The translations under genes were made by a program, and so were the position numbers. From WHSW01 sp963846565 (GTDB lineage Bacteria; Actinomycetota; Thermoleophilia; Solirubrobacterales; 70-9): DNA of 64,000 nt. Below are positions 1-8,513 of the stretch, piece after piece; the stretch's first letter is position 1, and every line of letters begins with the position of its first letter. Location of the stretch: contig CAWJWL010000005.1 in assembly GCA_963846565.1 (NCBI GenBank), forward strand, positions 930,001 through 994,000, written 5' to 3'. Below the pieces are notes generated by a model that saw only the letters and a list, made by a program, of their open reading frames with translations, ran no database searches and was not told the origin of the DNA.

Positions 1-74
1 GAGGAGGCGGGGCGGAACGTTCGGTATTCCGGGGATGGCCGGGTCAGCCGTGGCTAGGGGTCTGCAAGGGACGC

Positions 75-80
75 GATACT
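75..80 (+). promoter_or_regulatory. -10 box for histidine kinase, probable leaderless start
   Basis: GATACT lies exactly 7 nt before the GTG start at 88. The same box and spacing precede pgsA (13009/13022). No ribosome binding site fits in the gap, so transcription probably begins at or next to the GTG. No clear -35 element is visible. Confidence 0.4.
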
Positions 81-87
81 TCCCTTC

Positions 88-1819
88 GTGCCGGAGTCGA
101 GCTACAAGTCGGTTAGACGACGCCTCTTCGGCGTGCGGCTCTATCTGGCCTTCGCCTTCGCCTCTGTCGCGATCATCACCGCGGCCCTCGCCTATCTGAT
201 CGTCGGTGATACCGGTGAGCAGGCGGCCGACACCCAGCTGACCGAGCTCGCGGTCGGGCGCACGGTCGGGCTCGCCGACGCGATCGGCCGCCGCCCGCCG
301 AAGCAGACCGCCGCGACCTTGGCCGGCTCGACCGAGGACGGCTACGTTGCGTGGGTCTTCGATGAGGAGGGGGCTCTGGTCAGTCCGCGCGTCGCCGAGG
401 CGATCGAGCTGTTCGAGGTTCCGAACGCGAGGAGCGCGGCCAGCGCGGCCCTGCGCGGCAGCCGCTACGTCGACGAGCGCTCCGGCGGCGTCACCGTCGT
501 CGGCATCCCGATCTTCCGCGACGGCGTGATCGCCGGCGCGATCATCGCCCGTTCGGTGCCGGCGCCCGAGGTGACCGCGGCGATCGAGGAGGGACGCGGT
601 GACCGGCTCGCCGGGGTCGCGATCGCGGTCTCGGTGGCGCTTCTGCGTGAGCTTTTTGATCGCGAGCGCGATCACCTCCCGGGTCAAGCGCCTCGCCGAG
701 AGCGCCGCGCGGATCTCGGAAGGGGGGCTCGACGAGCCGCTCGAGGGCACCGGCGGGCGCGACGAGATCACCGACCTCGGCCGCGCACTCGAGCGCATGC
801 GCGGCGCACTGCGCGAGACGTTCGGCGCCCTGCGCGAGGAGCGCGACCGCCTCTCGGCGATCTTCGAGGCGCTCACCGACTCGGTCATGGTGGTCCGGCC
901 GGACGGCGACGTGCGCTACTCGAACGCCGCGGCGCACGACCTGATCGGCGAGGACGGCAAGGCGATCGAGCCGCTCGTCCCCTGGCTGAGACGCGCCGCG
1001 CGGCGGACCGTTGTCGAGAACGACGCCCTCCGCGTCGGCGAGCGCGTCTACTCGTTGAACGCTCGCTACCTGCCCGCCGAGGACGCGGTCCTCGCCGTCG
1101 TTCGCGACCGCACCGAGGAGCTCCGCCGGGAGGTCGCCGAGCGCGAGTTCGTCTCCAACGCCGCCCACGAGCTCCGCAACCCCATCGCGGGGATCTCGGG
1201 TTCGATCGAGGTGCTTCGCGCCGGCGCCAAGGATGATCCCGTCGCAAGGGACCACTTCCTCGGCCGGCTGGCCGAGGGTGCCGAACGGATCAGCCGCCTG
1301 ACCGAGTCGCTCCTCACCCTCGCCCGGATGGAGGCGGTGGGCGAGGGCGGCAGCGAGGCGCTCGACGTCGGCATCGTCGTCGAGGAGGCGACGGAGGCGG
1401 TTGCCGCGCCCGAGGGGATCGAGGTCGTCGTCGAGGTCGGACCGGACCTCGCCGCCCAGGGAGACCGGGTGCTCTTGCGCCAGGTCCTGATCGGGCTGCT
1501 GACGAACGCGTTCAAGAACACCGAGGCGCCCGGGCGGGTGACGATCTCCGCCGTGGGGGACAAGGGCGACGAGGTGCGGATCGCGGTCACCGACACGGGA
1601 ACGGGAATTGCGGCCGAGGAGGTGAGCAGGATCTTCGAGCGCTTCTACCGCGGCTCCGGCTCGCTCGAGCAGGAGGGGTTCGGCCTCGGCCTCTCGATCG
1701 CGCGCCGAATGGTCGACGTGATGGGCGGCGAGATCGGCGTCGAGTCGGTGGTCGGCGAGGGCAGCACCTTCTGGGTCCGGCTCCGAGCGGCCAAGCCCGC
1801 GGCCACCCCGGTAGCGTGA
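88..1819 (+). CDS. Sensor histidine kinase, frameshifted at about 646
   Basis: Membrane sensor kinase, the likely partner of the response regulator 68 nt downstream. The first frame (88 to about 645, GTG start) gives a membrane segment near residues 17-40, an extracytoplasmic region of about 130 residues and the start of a second membrane segment. The second frame (from 647) completes that segment and then gives HAMP, a PAS-like region, the phospho-acceptor motif AAHELRNP (His about 360 of the joined protein), an N-box (LLTNAFKN), DTGTGIA and GFGLGLSIA. Dropping the single base C646 joins the frames inside the second membrane helix (VALL then VSFLIAS) into one 576-residue protein. Neither half alone makes a working kinase. 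A sequencing error or a true inactivating insertion would both explain it. Confidence 0.85.
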
Positions 1820-1887
1820 GTGGAACCAATCCCGCCGGCTGCTCGGCTTCGCCTCCGCTGCCGTCGGGGTTTGAGACTCTCGAATAG

Positions 1888-2589
1888 ATGAATCGAATTC
1901 TTGTTGCAGACGACGAGCCCTCGGTGCGCGAGGCAGTGGGATACGCGCTCACCCAGGAGGGCTTCGAGGTCACGGTCGCCGTCGACGGCGAGGACGCCGA
2001 CGGCAAGCTCGGCGAGACGAACCGGCCCGACTACGACCTCCTCATCCTCGACATCATGATGCCGGGGCGCAGCGGCCTCGACATCTGCCGTGACGTGCGC
2101 TCTCGCAGCCCGGTGCCGATCATCCTCCTGACCGCGAAGGACGCCGAGGTGGACAAGGTCGTCGGGCTCGAGGTCGGCGCCGACGACTACGTGACCAAGC
2201 CGTTCTCGGTCCGCGAGCTGATCGGCCGCGTCCGCGCGCAGCTCCGCCGGCGCGAGCTAGACCGCTCGAGCTCGGTCAGCGAGTCGAAGAGGATCGAGGC
2301 GGGCTCGGTGTGGATCGACCTCGCTCGCCACCTGGTCTCGATCCGCGGAGAGCCGGTCAACCTGACCCGCTCGGAGTTCCAGGTCCTGAGGCTGCTCGCC
2401 GAGCGCCCTGGCCAGGTCTTCAGCCGGCTCGAGATCATGGAGGAGCTCTGGCAATCCGAGTTCTCCGGCGACGTCCGCGCATGCGACGTCCACATCTCGA
2501 ATCTCCGCCAGAAGGTCGAGCTCGACCCCCAGGACCCGAAGCTGGTGCTCACCGTGCGGGGCATCGGCTACAAGCTCGCCGAGGACTGA
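1888..2589 (+). CDS. OmpR/PhoB-family response regulator
   Basis: DNA-binding response regulator of 233 residues, full length for the OmpR/PhoB family. The receiver domain (about 1-120) keeps the acidic pair D8/D9, the phospho-acceptor D55 in LILDIMMPG, T82 and K104 in VTKPF. The C-terminal winged helix (about 135-230) ends with the usual RGIGYKL. It follows the kinase by 68 nt on the same strand and probably shares its transcript. Kinase-before-regulator is the less common order. The target genes and signal cannot be read from the sequence. The secreted-protein gene downstream has its own promoter-like sequence. Confidence 0.95.
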   Translation: MNRILVADDEPSVREAVGYALTQEGFEVTVAVDGEDADGKLGETNRPDYDLLILDIMMPGRSGLDICRDVRSRSPVPIILLTAKDAEVDKVVGLEVGADDYVTKPFSVRELIGRVRAQLRRRELDRSSSVSESKRIEAGSVWIDLARHLVSIRGEPVNLTRSEFQVLRLLAERPGQVFSRLEIMEELWQSEFSGDVRACDVHISNLRQKVELDPQDPKLVLTVRGIGYKLAED

Positions 2590-2621
2590 GCGGCGCCCGC
2601 CACGAGGCGGTGCTCAATGGG

Positions 2622-2649
2622 TTGCATCCGGTGAGATTCGAGATAGGGT
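2622..2649 (+). promoter_or_regulatory. Sigma-70-type promoter for the secreted protein gene
   Basis: TTGCAT (2622-2627) and TAGGGT (2644-2649) are separated by 16 nt, close to the consensus layout for the principal sigma factor. They lie about 45 nt before the chosen ATG at 2695. A similar GATAGGGTCG sequence precedes the decayed gene at 5032. Confidence 0.4.
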
Positions 2650-2694
2650 CGTCGTGACCGTCGTTTCTAAAGAGCGGTGTCTAGGGAGGCCAAG

Positions 2695-4830
2695 ATGGGT
2701 GTCAACCGGCCAGCTGACTCACGGGTCCGCAGAGCTCTGCCACTGCTGTTCGCCCTGGCGGCCCTTGCGGTTCCCGCGACCGCCGGCGCCCAGGGCTCCT
2801 ACGTCTCCGAGCCAGTCGAACCCGGCGTCTTCAACGGAGATCTCTCAGAGCTTCCAGGCGATCGTCAGGTCCCCACCGCGCATCCCGAGGGCCGGCTCCC
2901 CGACGGGCTGACGACGGCGCCCGACCCAACGCAACTCGAGGACGACTCGGGCTCGGCGGGAACACCGGGCGACCGCGCGCCGGCGAGTCTCACCGGTCCC
3001 CTTGCTGGGTTCGACGGGATCCGGATGGTTGCCGGTGCTCCGCCCGATCCGACCGGCGAGATCGGCCCGGGCCATTTCGTCTCGGCGATGAACACCCAGT
3101 TCCGCATCTTCGACCGAGCCGGTACGCCACTGACCGCGGCGCTCAACATCAACACCCTCTTCTCGAGCCTGGGGCCGGCAGACATCTGCCGGACCAGGAA
3201 CGACGGCGACCCGATCGTCATGTACGACCAGGTCCACGACCGCTGGATCATCGCCCAGTTCGCCGTTCCTAACCCACCGTGGGCGATGTGCATTGCCGTG
3301 TCGCAGACTTCGGATCCTGTGGCTGGCGGATGGTTCGCCTACCAATACAACATGTCCGACTTCCCCGACTACGAGAAGTTCGGGATCTGGCACGACGGGC
3401 TCTACATGAGCACGTTCGAAGGCGCCAATAACGGGGTCTTCATCTTCGAGTACGAGAACATGCTCGCCGGAACGCCGGGCGCGTTCTTCAAGGCCCTCGT
3501 TCCCTCGTCGACTCAGGTACGTGGCAGCCGACTGCTTCCCGCCGACCTCGATGGGACAACCCTGCCGCCGGCGAGCGAAGGAAACATCTTCTTCCAGACC
3601 ATCGACGCTGACGTCACACCCGGGGTGGGCGATGTTGACCGGATCGAGGCCTTCGAAGTCAAGCGCGGTGCGCCGCTGGCGACATCGACCGTCACCCCGC
3701 TGCCGATCCTGCCGACGGCGCCGTTCGACAACTCGATGTGTTACGACACGACCGCCCTGCCGCACCGAAATTGCATCCCACAGCTGGGTGGAGCACCGTT
3801 GGACCCGCTCTCGCACCGGCCGATGTGGCGGGCTTCCTACCGCAACTTCGGCACCCACGAGGCCGTCGTCTTCAACCAGACAGTCGACGCCACCGGAACC
3901 AATCAGGCGGGCATACGCTGGTACGAGCTCCGCCGGGTGGGCACGGGGCCTTGGACGATCTTTCAGCAGGGCACATTCAGCCCTGACGCGACCCACCGCT
4001 GGATGGGCAGCATGGCTCTCAACCGCCTCGGAGAGATCGGCCTCGGCTACACGGCGTCGTCCTCGGCAATCTTCCCCGGGCTGCGCTACACAGGCCGAAC
4101 GCCGGACGACGCGGCCGGCGAGATGGCTGCGGAGCAGGTGATGCGGACCGGGAGCGAGGCACACGCGGGCCCCGGCAACCGCTGGGGGGACTACTCGCAG
4201 ATGTCAATCGACCCCCTCGACGATTGCACCATGTGGTACATCGGCGAGTACGGTGATCGACGCTCCGGTATCGGCGCCTTCCAGGTGAGTGACTGCGTCC
4301 CCGAGACATCGATCTCGGGCCCGTCGAGCGATCCGACCAACGACAGCACGCCGGCCTTCTCCCTGGCGGCCGACGAGGTCGGCGCGACCTTCGAGTGCAG
4401 CGTCGACTCCGCCGCCTTCACGCCCTGCGCTGCCTCGTTTGCGCCATCGGTGCCGGAAGGCGCCCACACGCTTCAGGCGCGGGCGGTGGACGTCAAGGGC
4501 GGAGTCGACCCGACGCCGGCCGCGCGTACGTTCACGGTCGACACGACGGGGCCGAAGGCGAGCATCAAGGGCAAGGCTCCGCTCAACGGCAAAGTCGTGA
4601 CCTTGACGCTCAAGTGCAAGCCGGGCCAGGGGGAGCCGTGCAAGGGCAAGATGAAGCTCAAGGGGGCGAAGAAGAAGAAGAGCTTCTCGGTCGGCTCGGG
4701 GAAGAAGGGGAAGATCAAGATGAAGGCCAAGGGTGGCCTCTCCCCGGGCCAGCGGTTGAAGGCGAAGGCGACGATGACCGACAACGCCGGCAACACCGGT
4801 AAGGCGAAGAAGAAGGTCAAGCTCAAGTAG
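2695..4830 (+). CDS. Large secreted protein with Ig-like domain and Lys-rich tail
   Basis: Exported protein of about 711 residues. The ATG at 2695 is preferred over the in-frame GTG at 2677 because AGGGAGG lies 5 nt before it. A short basic N-terminus and an Ala/Leu-rich core ending VPATAGAQ form a signal peptide. Residues of about 90-525 form a region I cannot assign to a characterised enzyme family. It is followed by an Ig-like module starting PETSISGPS with the pattern TFECSVDSAAFTPC. The same module occurs in the FG-GAP protein at 22934. The last 90 residues are extremely rich in Lys and Gly and could bind anionic cell-wall polymers, which is inference. No catalytic motif is evident. Confidence 0.85.
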   Translation: MGVNRPADSRVRRALPLLFALAALAVPATAGAQGSYVSEPVEPGVFNGDLSELPGDRQVPTAHPEGRLPDGLTTAPDPTQLEDDSGSAGTPGDRAPASLTGPLAGFDGIRMVAGAPPDPTGEIGPGHFVSAMNTQFRIFDRAGTPLTAALNINTLFSSLGPADICRTRNDGDPIVMYDQVHDRWIIAQFAVPNPPWAMCIAVSQTSDPVAGGWFAYQYNMSDFPDYEKFGIWHDGLYMSTFEGANNGVFIFEYENMLAGTPGAFFKALVPSSTQVRGSRLLPADLDGTTLPPASEGNIFFQTIDADVTPGVGDVDRIEAFEVKRGAPLATSTVTPLPILPTAPFDNSMCYDTTALPHRNCIPQLGGAPLDPLSHRPMWRASYRNFGTHEAVVFNQTVDATGTNQAGIRWYELRRVGTGPWTIFQQGTFSPDATHRWMGSMALNRLGEIGLGYTASSSAIFPGLRYTGRTPDDAAGEMAAEQVMRTGSEAHAGPGNRWGDYSQMSIDPLDDCTMWYIGEYGDRRSGIGAFQVSDCVPETSISGPSSDPTNDSTPAFSLAADEVGATFECSVDSAAFTPCAASFAPSVPEGAHTLQARAVDVKGGVDPTPAARTFTVDTTGPKASIKGKAPLNGKVVTLTLKCKPGQGEPCKGKMKLKGAKKKKSFSVGSGKKGKIKMKAKGGLSPGQRLKAKATMTDNAGNTGKAKKKVKLK

Positions 4831-4843
4831 GCAGCCGCTGACC

Positions 4844-4877
4844 CCGGCGCGGCGCCTACAATCGGACGCCGCGCCGG
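4844..4877 (+). repeat. Perfect 11-bp inverted repeat reaching into tRNA-Thr
   Basis: CCGGCGCGGCG (4844-4854) is exactly complementary to 4867-4877, with a 12-nt loop. The right arm includes the first five bases of the tRNA acceptor strand. It could end transcription of the secreted protein gene, or compete with acceptor-stem folding in a longer precursor. The loop contains TACAAT (4857-4862), a good -10 box placed to start a transcript just before the tRNA. Confidence 0.6.
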
Positions 4878-4945
4878 CGTAGCTCAGTTGGTAGAGCACT
4901 TCACTCGTAATGAAGGGGTCAGCGGTTCGAATCCGCTCGCCGGCT
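4873..4945 (+). tRNA. tRNA-Thr (anticodon CGT)
   Basis: Full cloverleaf of 73 nt. The acceptor stem GCCGGCG pairs with CGCCGGC (4938-4944) and the discriminator is T. The D-arm is AGCTCAGTTGGTAGAGCA, the anticodon stem CTTCA/TGAAG encloses the loop CTCGTAA with anticodon CGT at 4906-4908, and the T-arm carries GGTTCGAATCC. CCA is not encoded. It reads ACG codons. A second tRNA-Thr (GGT) lies at 29230. Confidence 0.97.
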
Positions 4946-5031
4946 TTCAGTGCAAGCACGGATGCGTGGCTTCCGGGGCTGGATAGGGTCGCGGTTCACT
5001 CGAGAGCAGCGATCCGAAGGGGGGCCGAACG

Positions 5032-5392
5032 ATGTCCGTGAAGCGACGCCGAATTCCGAGCCATACGACCGTGGCCGCGTACCTAGCACTGCCCGCTCAT
5101 CTACAACAAGGGCATCACCAGCGTTCGCCGGGTAATGACCCTCAATGGCACTCCGAGCTACTGCATCAAGGCCGGGTCGCTGACCGGCCCCATGGTGGGC
5201 GGCATCATGACCCGGGTCGCAATCGAGGGGAATCCGCAGGTCGTCAACAGTCCCGCGATCGTGATGGCCAACGCCTTCCCCACCGGCAACGCCTGCAACC
5301 CGGGCGAGTTCAACCTGGTGACCAAGAAGAGCGTGGGCTCGGGCTGGGCCGTCGGCGAAGACCTTGGCTTCTGGGTCCAGTTCTACGGCTGA
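5032..5392 (+). pseudogene. Decayed secreted-protein gene (5' and 3' pieces in different frames)
   Basis: The ATG at 5032 starts a basic N-terminus (VKRRRIPSHTTVAAYLAL) typical of small secreted proteins common in Thermoleophilia, where it normally continues into a signal peptide. Here it runs out of frame after about 20 residues. A second frame, open after the TAG at 5084, reads through IYNKGITSVRRVMT and ends at 5392 with GFWVQFYG. That piece looks like the C-terminus of a secreted beta-rich domain. The simplest reading is one gene that lost an internal segment, leaving its two ends fused out of frame. An independent 85-residue protein from the ATG at 5135 is possible, but the coding look extends upstream of that ATG with no start. 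Confidence 0.55.
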
Positions 5393-5404
5393 CGCATGCC
5401 GCGC

Positions 5405-5743
5405 TCAGCCGCGCGCGTCGCGCTCGAGCGTTTCCGCGTCCGGGACCTCCTCGAGCACGCCGAGGAGCTCGCCCACCCGGCAGACGAGCAGCTTCTCCTC
5501 GTCGACCTCGACCCAGGCGCCGGCCGAGGCGGGGAAGACGATGTGGTCGCCGGGCGTCACCGGCATCCGCACTCCGGCGCCCTCCCACCAGTCGAGCCCG
5601 GGACCGACGGCGAGCACGATTCCGTGCTGTGGCGGCGGTTCGTCCGTGCCCGCCGGCACGACGAGTCCGGAGCGGCGGATCCGGTCCGGCTCGAGCTCCT
5701 TGATGATCACGCGGTCGAAGATCGGGCGCAGGATGTGCTTCAT
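5405..5743 (-). CDS. groES: GroES-like co-chaperonin (Cpn10 family)
   Basis: Protein of 112 residues starting MKHILRPIFDRVIIKE. The LRP.FDRV.IKE opening and the RRSGLVVP segment are hallmarks of the 10-kDa chaperonin beta-barrel, which caps GroEL. The middle (GIVLAVGPG, then MPVTPGDHIVFP) matches the family's GDxV region. It is slightly longer than classical GroES (about 95-100 residues) and diverges at the C-terminus. No groEL is adjacent, so this may be a second or specialised Cpn10. The open frame extends to 5806, but those residues are unlike the family, so the ATG at 5743 is preferred. It is transcribed away from the GT2 at 5774. Confidence 0.85.
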   Translation of the reverse strand: MKHILRPIFDRVIIKELEPDRIRRSGLVVPAGTDEPPPQHGIVLAVGPGLDWWEGAGVRMPVTPGDHIVFPASAGAWVEVDEEKLLVCRVGELLGVLEEVPDAETLERDARG

Positions 5744-5773
5744 CAAACGTAAGTCTAAGTAGCTTCCCCGCCG

Positions 5774-6811
5774 ATGCCGAGCCTCTCCGTCGTCGTCGTC
5801 ACCCACGACTCGCGCGACGCCATCGCGGCGACTCTCCCTGCCCTGGCCCCGCAGCTACGCGATGGCGACGAGCTGATCGTGGTCGACAACGCCTCAGCCG
5901 ACGGCACACCCGCGCTGGCCGGCGAGCTCGCACCCGCGGCCGTGGTGCTCGAGACGGGCGACAACCTCGGCTTCGCCGCCGCCTGTAACGCCGGCGCCGA
6001 GGCGGCGACCGGTGAGCTGCTCGTCCTTCTCAACCCGGATGCCCTCCCCGACTCCGATTGGCGCGACGCGATCGAGCGCCCGCTGGTCGAGGGCCGCGGC
6101 TGGAGCGCCTGGCAGGCGCTCGTCACCGCGGAGGGCGGGCGGACGGTCAACACCCGCGGCGGCGTCGTCCACTTCACCGGCATCGCCTGGGCCGGCGACG
6201 CGGGCACCCCGATCGACGCCCTTCCGGCGAGCGAGCCGATCGCTCTGGAGGATCCCGGCTTCGTCTCCGGCGCATGCCTCGCGATCCCTCGGGCGAGCTA
6301 TCTCGAGGCCGGCGGGATGCCGGCCCAGTTCTTCCTCTACCACGAGGACGTCGACCTCTCGCTGCGGCTGCGGCTCGGCGGCGGGGTCCTCGGAGTCGAG
6401 CCCGCCGCCCGCGTCGACCACGACTACGAGTTCGACAAGGGCAAGGGCAAGTGGCGCCACCTGGAGCGAAACCGCTGGGCCACGCTGATCCGCACCTATC
6501 CGGGTGCCCTGCTCGCGCTCCTGGTGCCGGGGCTGCTCGCGACCGAGCTCGCCCTGATCCCGGTCTCGATCGGCGGCGGCTGGTTCGGCCAGAAGCTCCT
6601 CGCCTGGGCCGACTTCTGGCGCTCGCTTCCGCGCCTGCTCGGCGAGCGCCGCGTGATCCAGCGCGGGCGGACGGTCTCGGCTCGCACGTTCGCCGACGCG
6701 CTCACGCCCGACCTCGACTCGCCCTATCTCGGCGCTGCGGCGAGCTCGGGGGCGCTGCGCGTGCTCCTGCGCGGCTACTGGTCCGCCGTCCGGGCGCTCC
6801 TGCCGTCCTAG
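5774..6811 (+). CDS. Family 2 glycosyltransferase
   Basis: Inverting GT-A glycosyltransferase of 345 residues. The N-terminus (LSVVVVTHDS, LIVVDNASADGT) is the nucleotide-sugar-binding Rossmann-like half. LLNPDALP carries the metal-binding acidic position in the rhamnosyltransferase-like variant of GT2. FLYHEDVDLSLRLRL is the acceptor-side acidic motif. Residues of about 245-275 are hydrophobic and may attach it to the membrane. The likely substrate is an activated hexose or deoxyhexose used for a surface glycan. The acceptor cannot be inferred, and the neighbours (groES, DUF2304 fusion) do not form a clear pathway. Confidence 0.9.
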   Translation: MPSLSVVVVTHDSRDAIAATLPALAPQLRDGDELIVVDNASADGTPALAGELAPAAVVLETGDNLGFAAACNAGAEAATGELLVLLNPDALPDSDWRDAIERPLVEGRGWSAWQALVTAEGGRTVNTRGGVVHFTGIAWAGDAGTPIDALPASEPIALEDPGFVSGACLAIPRASYLEAGGMPAQFFLYHEDVDLSLRLRLGGGVLGVEPAARVDHDYEFDKGKGKWRHLERNRWATLIRTYPGALLALLVPGLLATELALIPVSIGGGWFGQKLLAWADFWRSLPRLLGERRVIQRGRTVSARTFADALTPDLDSPYLGAAASSGALRVLLRGYWSAVRALLPS

Positions 6812-6827
6812 CGGTTTGCGTGCCGGC

Positions 6828-7595
6828 TCAGGCGGGCGGGGCGGCGCTCTCGTCCGGGTCGAGCTCCGCCGGTGCGTCGCCGTTGGCCTGCTGGACCTCG
6901 CCGCGCGCCGCGCGCAGCTCCTGTTCGAGCCGGGCGGCCTCCTGGGCAAGGATCTTCGTCTCCTCGGAGAGGCGCGAGGTGGCCACGGAGAAGTTGAGCA
7001 GCAGCGCGAAGGCCGCCCCGAACGCGAGCAGGAAGATCGCGTTGGCCGGCTCTTCGATTCCGATCACGTCGGCGAGCACACCGAGGCCGTCCGTCCATAC
7101 GGAGAGCACCAGGAGGACGATCGCCACACCCATCCAAAGCAGCGCGTAGCGCTCGACGAGCCGCCGGCGTCGGACGAGCTCGAGGATGAGGAGGAAGAAG
7201 GCCAGCGTCGCGACCAGCGCGATGATCTGCGCCTTGGTCTCGATCCCGGTGCCGTCGCCGTCCTCCTCGCCGCCCGATTGCCTGGGTGAGGCGACGGTGA
7301 TCCCCGAATAGGGGACGCGGTCGAGCGCCTCGCCGCCGCCGCTCGGGACGACGGTGGTCGCCGTGTCGCCGGCGCCCTCGAGGGTGAGCTTGCGGGCAAC
7401 CATGACGTCGCCGTTGACGAGCAGGTACTCGCCCGGCGGCAGCACGATCGTGTCGCCGAACTCCGCCTCGAGGATCGTCTCGCCGAGCGATCCGGGACCC
7501 TCGTCGTTCGTGTTCCCGACCGTCAGCGTCGCCGCTCCGGCCGGGGCGGCGACGATGACTGAGGCGAGCACGGCGAGGAGGGCGATGCGCCTCAT
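6828..7595 (-). CDS. Beta-helix-like domain fused to DUF2304 membrane domain
   Basis: 255 residues in two unrelated parts. Residues 1-22 are a signal peptide. Residues of about 23-90 (TLTVGNTNDEGPGSLGE, then GDTIVLPPGEY and LTLEGAG) are the opening turns of a right-handed parallel beta-helix, usually found in large secreted proteins. Residues of about 115-225 are a DUF2304 domain: three hydrophobic segments with RRRRLVERYALLW between the first two and SRLSEET after the last, then an acidic coiled tail. DUF2304 proteins are small membrane partners encoded next to dolichol-phosphate-mannose-synthase-like GT2 enzymes. That is the case here: the start overlaps the end of the upstream GT2 by 4 nt. 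The extracellular beta-helix fusion is unusual. Confidence 0.8.
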   Translation of the reverse strand: MRRIALLAVLASVIVAAPAGAATLTVGNTNDEGPGSLGETILEAEFGDTIVLPPGEYLLVNGDVMVARKLTLEGAGDTATTVVPSGGGEALDRVPYSGITVASPRQSGGEEDGDGTGIETKAQIIALVATLAFFLLILELVRRRRLVERYALLWMGVAIVLLVLSVWTDGLGVLADVIGIEEPANAIFLLAFGAAFALLLNFSVATSRLSEETKILAQEAARLEQELRAARGEVQQANGDAPAELDPDESAAPPA

Positions 7596-8422
7596 CCCTG
7601 CGCCCGCTCCCCCTCGGCAATCGCCTTCGCGCTCGTCGCCTGCGGCTCGGCCGGCGGCGCGACCCCGTGCTCGTCCTCGCCCGTCGCCTCGACGGGGGTC
7701 GGGCGGCGGCGGAAGAGGCCGACGAACAGGGCCAGCATCACCTTGACCATGTAATAGGCGCTCCGCGGATAGTCGATCGAGCTCTGGCCGAAGCCGCGCG
7801 CGTTCATCCGCACGTGGACCTCGTGGATGCGGAGGTGGTGCGCGTGCAGCATCAGGAGCGCCTCGACTTCGGGGTAGTCGTGCGGGTAGTCGCGGGCGAA
7901 GAGCTCGATCCCGCGGCGGTTGGTCATCCGGAAGCCCGACGTCGGGTCGGTGATCCGCTGGCGGGTGATCGTCGTCAGCACGATCGAGAAGATCAGGTTC
8001 CCGGCCCGGCGCGCGAGCGGCACCTTGTAGCCGGGATCGCCGAGGAAGCGGCTGCCGTAGACCATGTCCGCCTTCGAGCTTCCGGTCTGCAGAGCCTCGG
8101 CCATCTCCGGCAGGTACTCCGGCTTGTGCTGGCCATCGCCGTCGACCTGGACCGCGACGTCGTAGTCGTGGCGGAGCGCGTACTTGTAGCCGGACTGCAC
8201 GGCCCCGCCGATTCCGAGGTTGTAGGGATGGCGGATGACGATCGCGCCCTGCGCCTCGGCCTCGGCCGCTGTTGCGTCGGTGGAGCCGTCGTCGACGACG
8301 AGCACATCGAAGCCCGGCGCCTGGCGCTGGATGTCGCGCACGACGCGGCCGACCATGTCCGCCTCGTTGTAGGCGGGCACGATCGCCAGCATGCGCATTT
8401 CTCGGCCATCCGAGCCGCTCAC
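7592..8422 (-). CDS. DPM1-like polyprenyl-phosphate glycosyltransferase
   Basis: GT2 of the dolichyl-phosphate mannose synthase subgroup, 276 residues. It transfers a sugar to a polyprenyl phosphate at the cytoplasmic membrane. Motifs are AIVPAYNE, VLVVDDGSTD, the metal-binding VDGDGQH, SGFRMTNR and a C-terminal hydrophobic stretch (about residues 225-240). Starts at 8422, 8398 (EMRMLAIVP) and 8392 are all possible. One of the last two is more likely, because catalytic homology begins at MLAIVPAYNE. It is translationally coupled (4-nt overlap) to the DUF2304 fusion. The pair probably supplies or flips a lipid-linked sugar for extracytoplasmic glycosylation. Confidence 0.92.
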   Translation of the reverse strand: MSGSDGREMRMLAIVPAYNEADMVGRVVRDIQRQAPGFDVLVVDDGSTDATAAEAEAQGAIVIRHPYNLGIGGAVQSGYKYALRHDYDVAVQVDGDGQHKPEYLPEMAEALQTGSSKADMVYGSRFLGDPGYKVPLARRAGNLIFSIVLTTITRQRITDPTSGFRMTNRRGIELFARDYPHDYPEVEALLMLHAHHLRIHEVHVRMNARGFGQSSIDYPRSAYYMVKVMLALFVGLFRRRPTPVEATGEDEHGVAPPAEPQATSAKAIAEGERAQG

Positions 8423-8513
8423 CGCCCCGTCAGCGTAGAGCGCGCGAGGCCGCCGAGCCCGGATCCGGGCGTGCGGGGGCAGGAATCATCCGCGCCGGTG
8501 CGTAGACCCACGC

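Noticed and set aside
2845..4164. Open frame of 439 codons on the minus strand
   Set aside because: Antisense to the large secreted protein, without motifs or a start signal.
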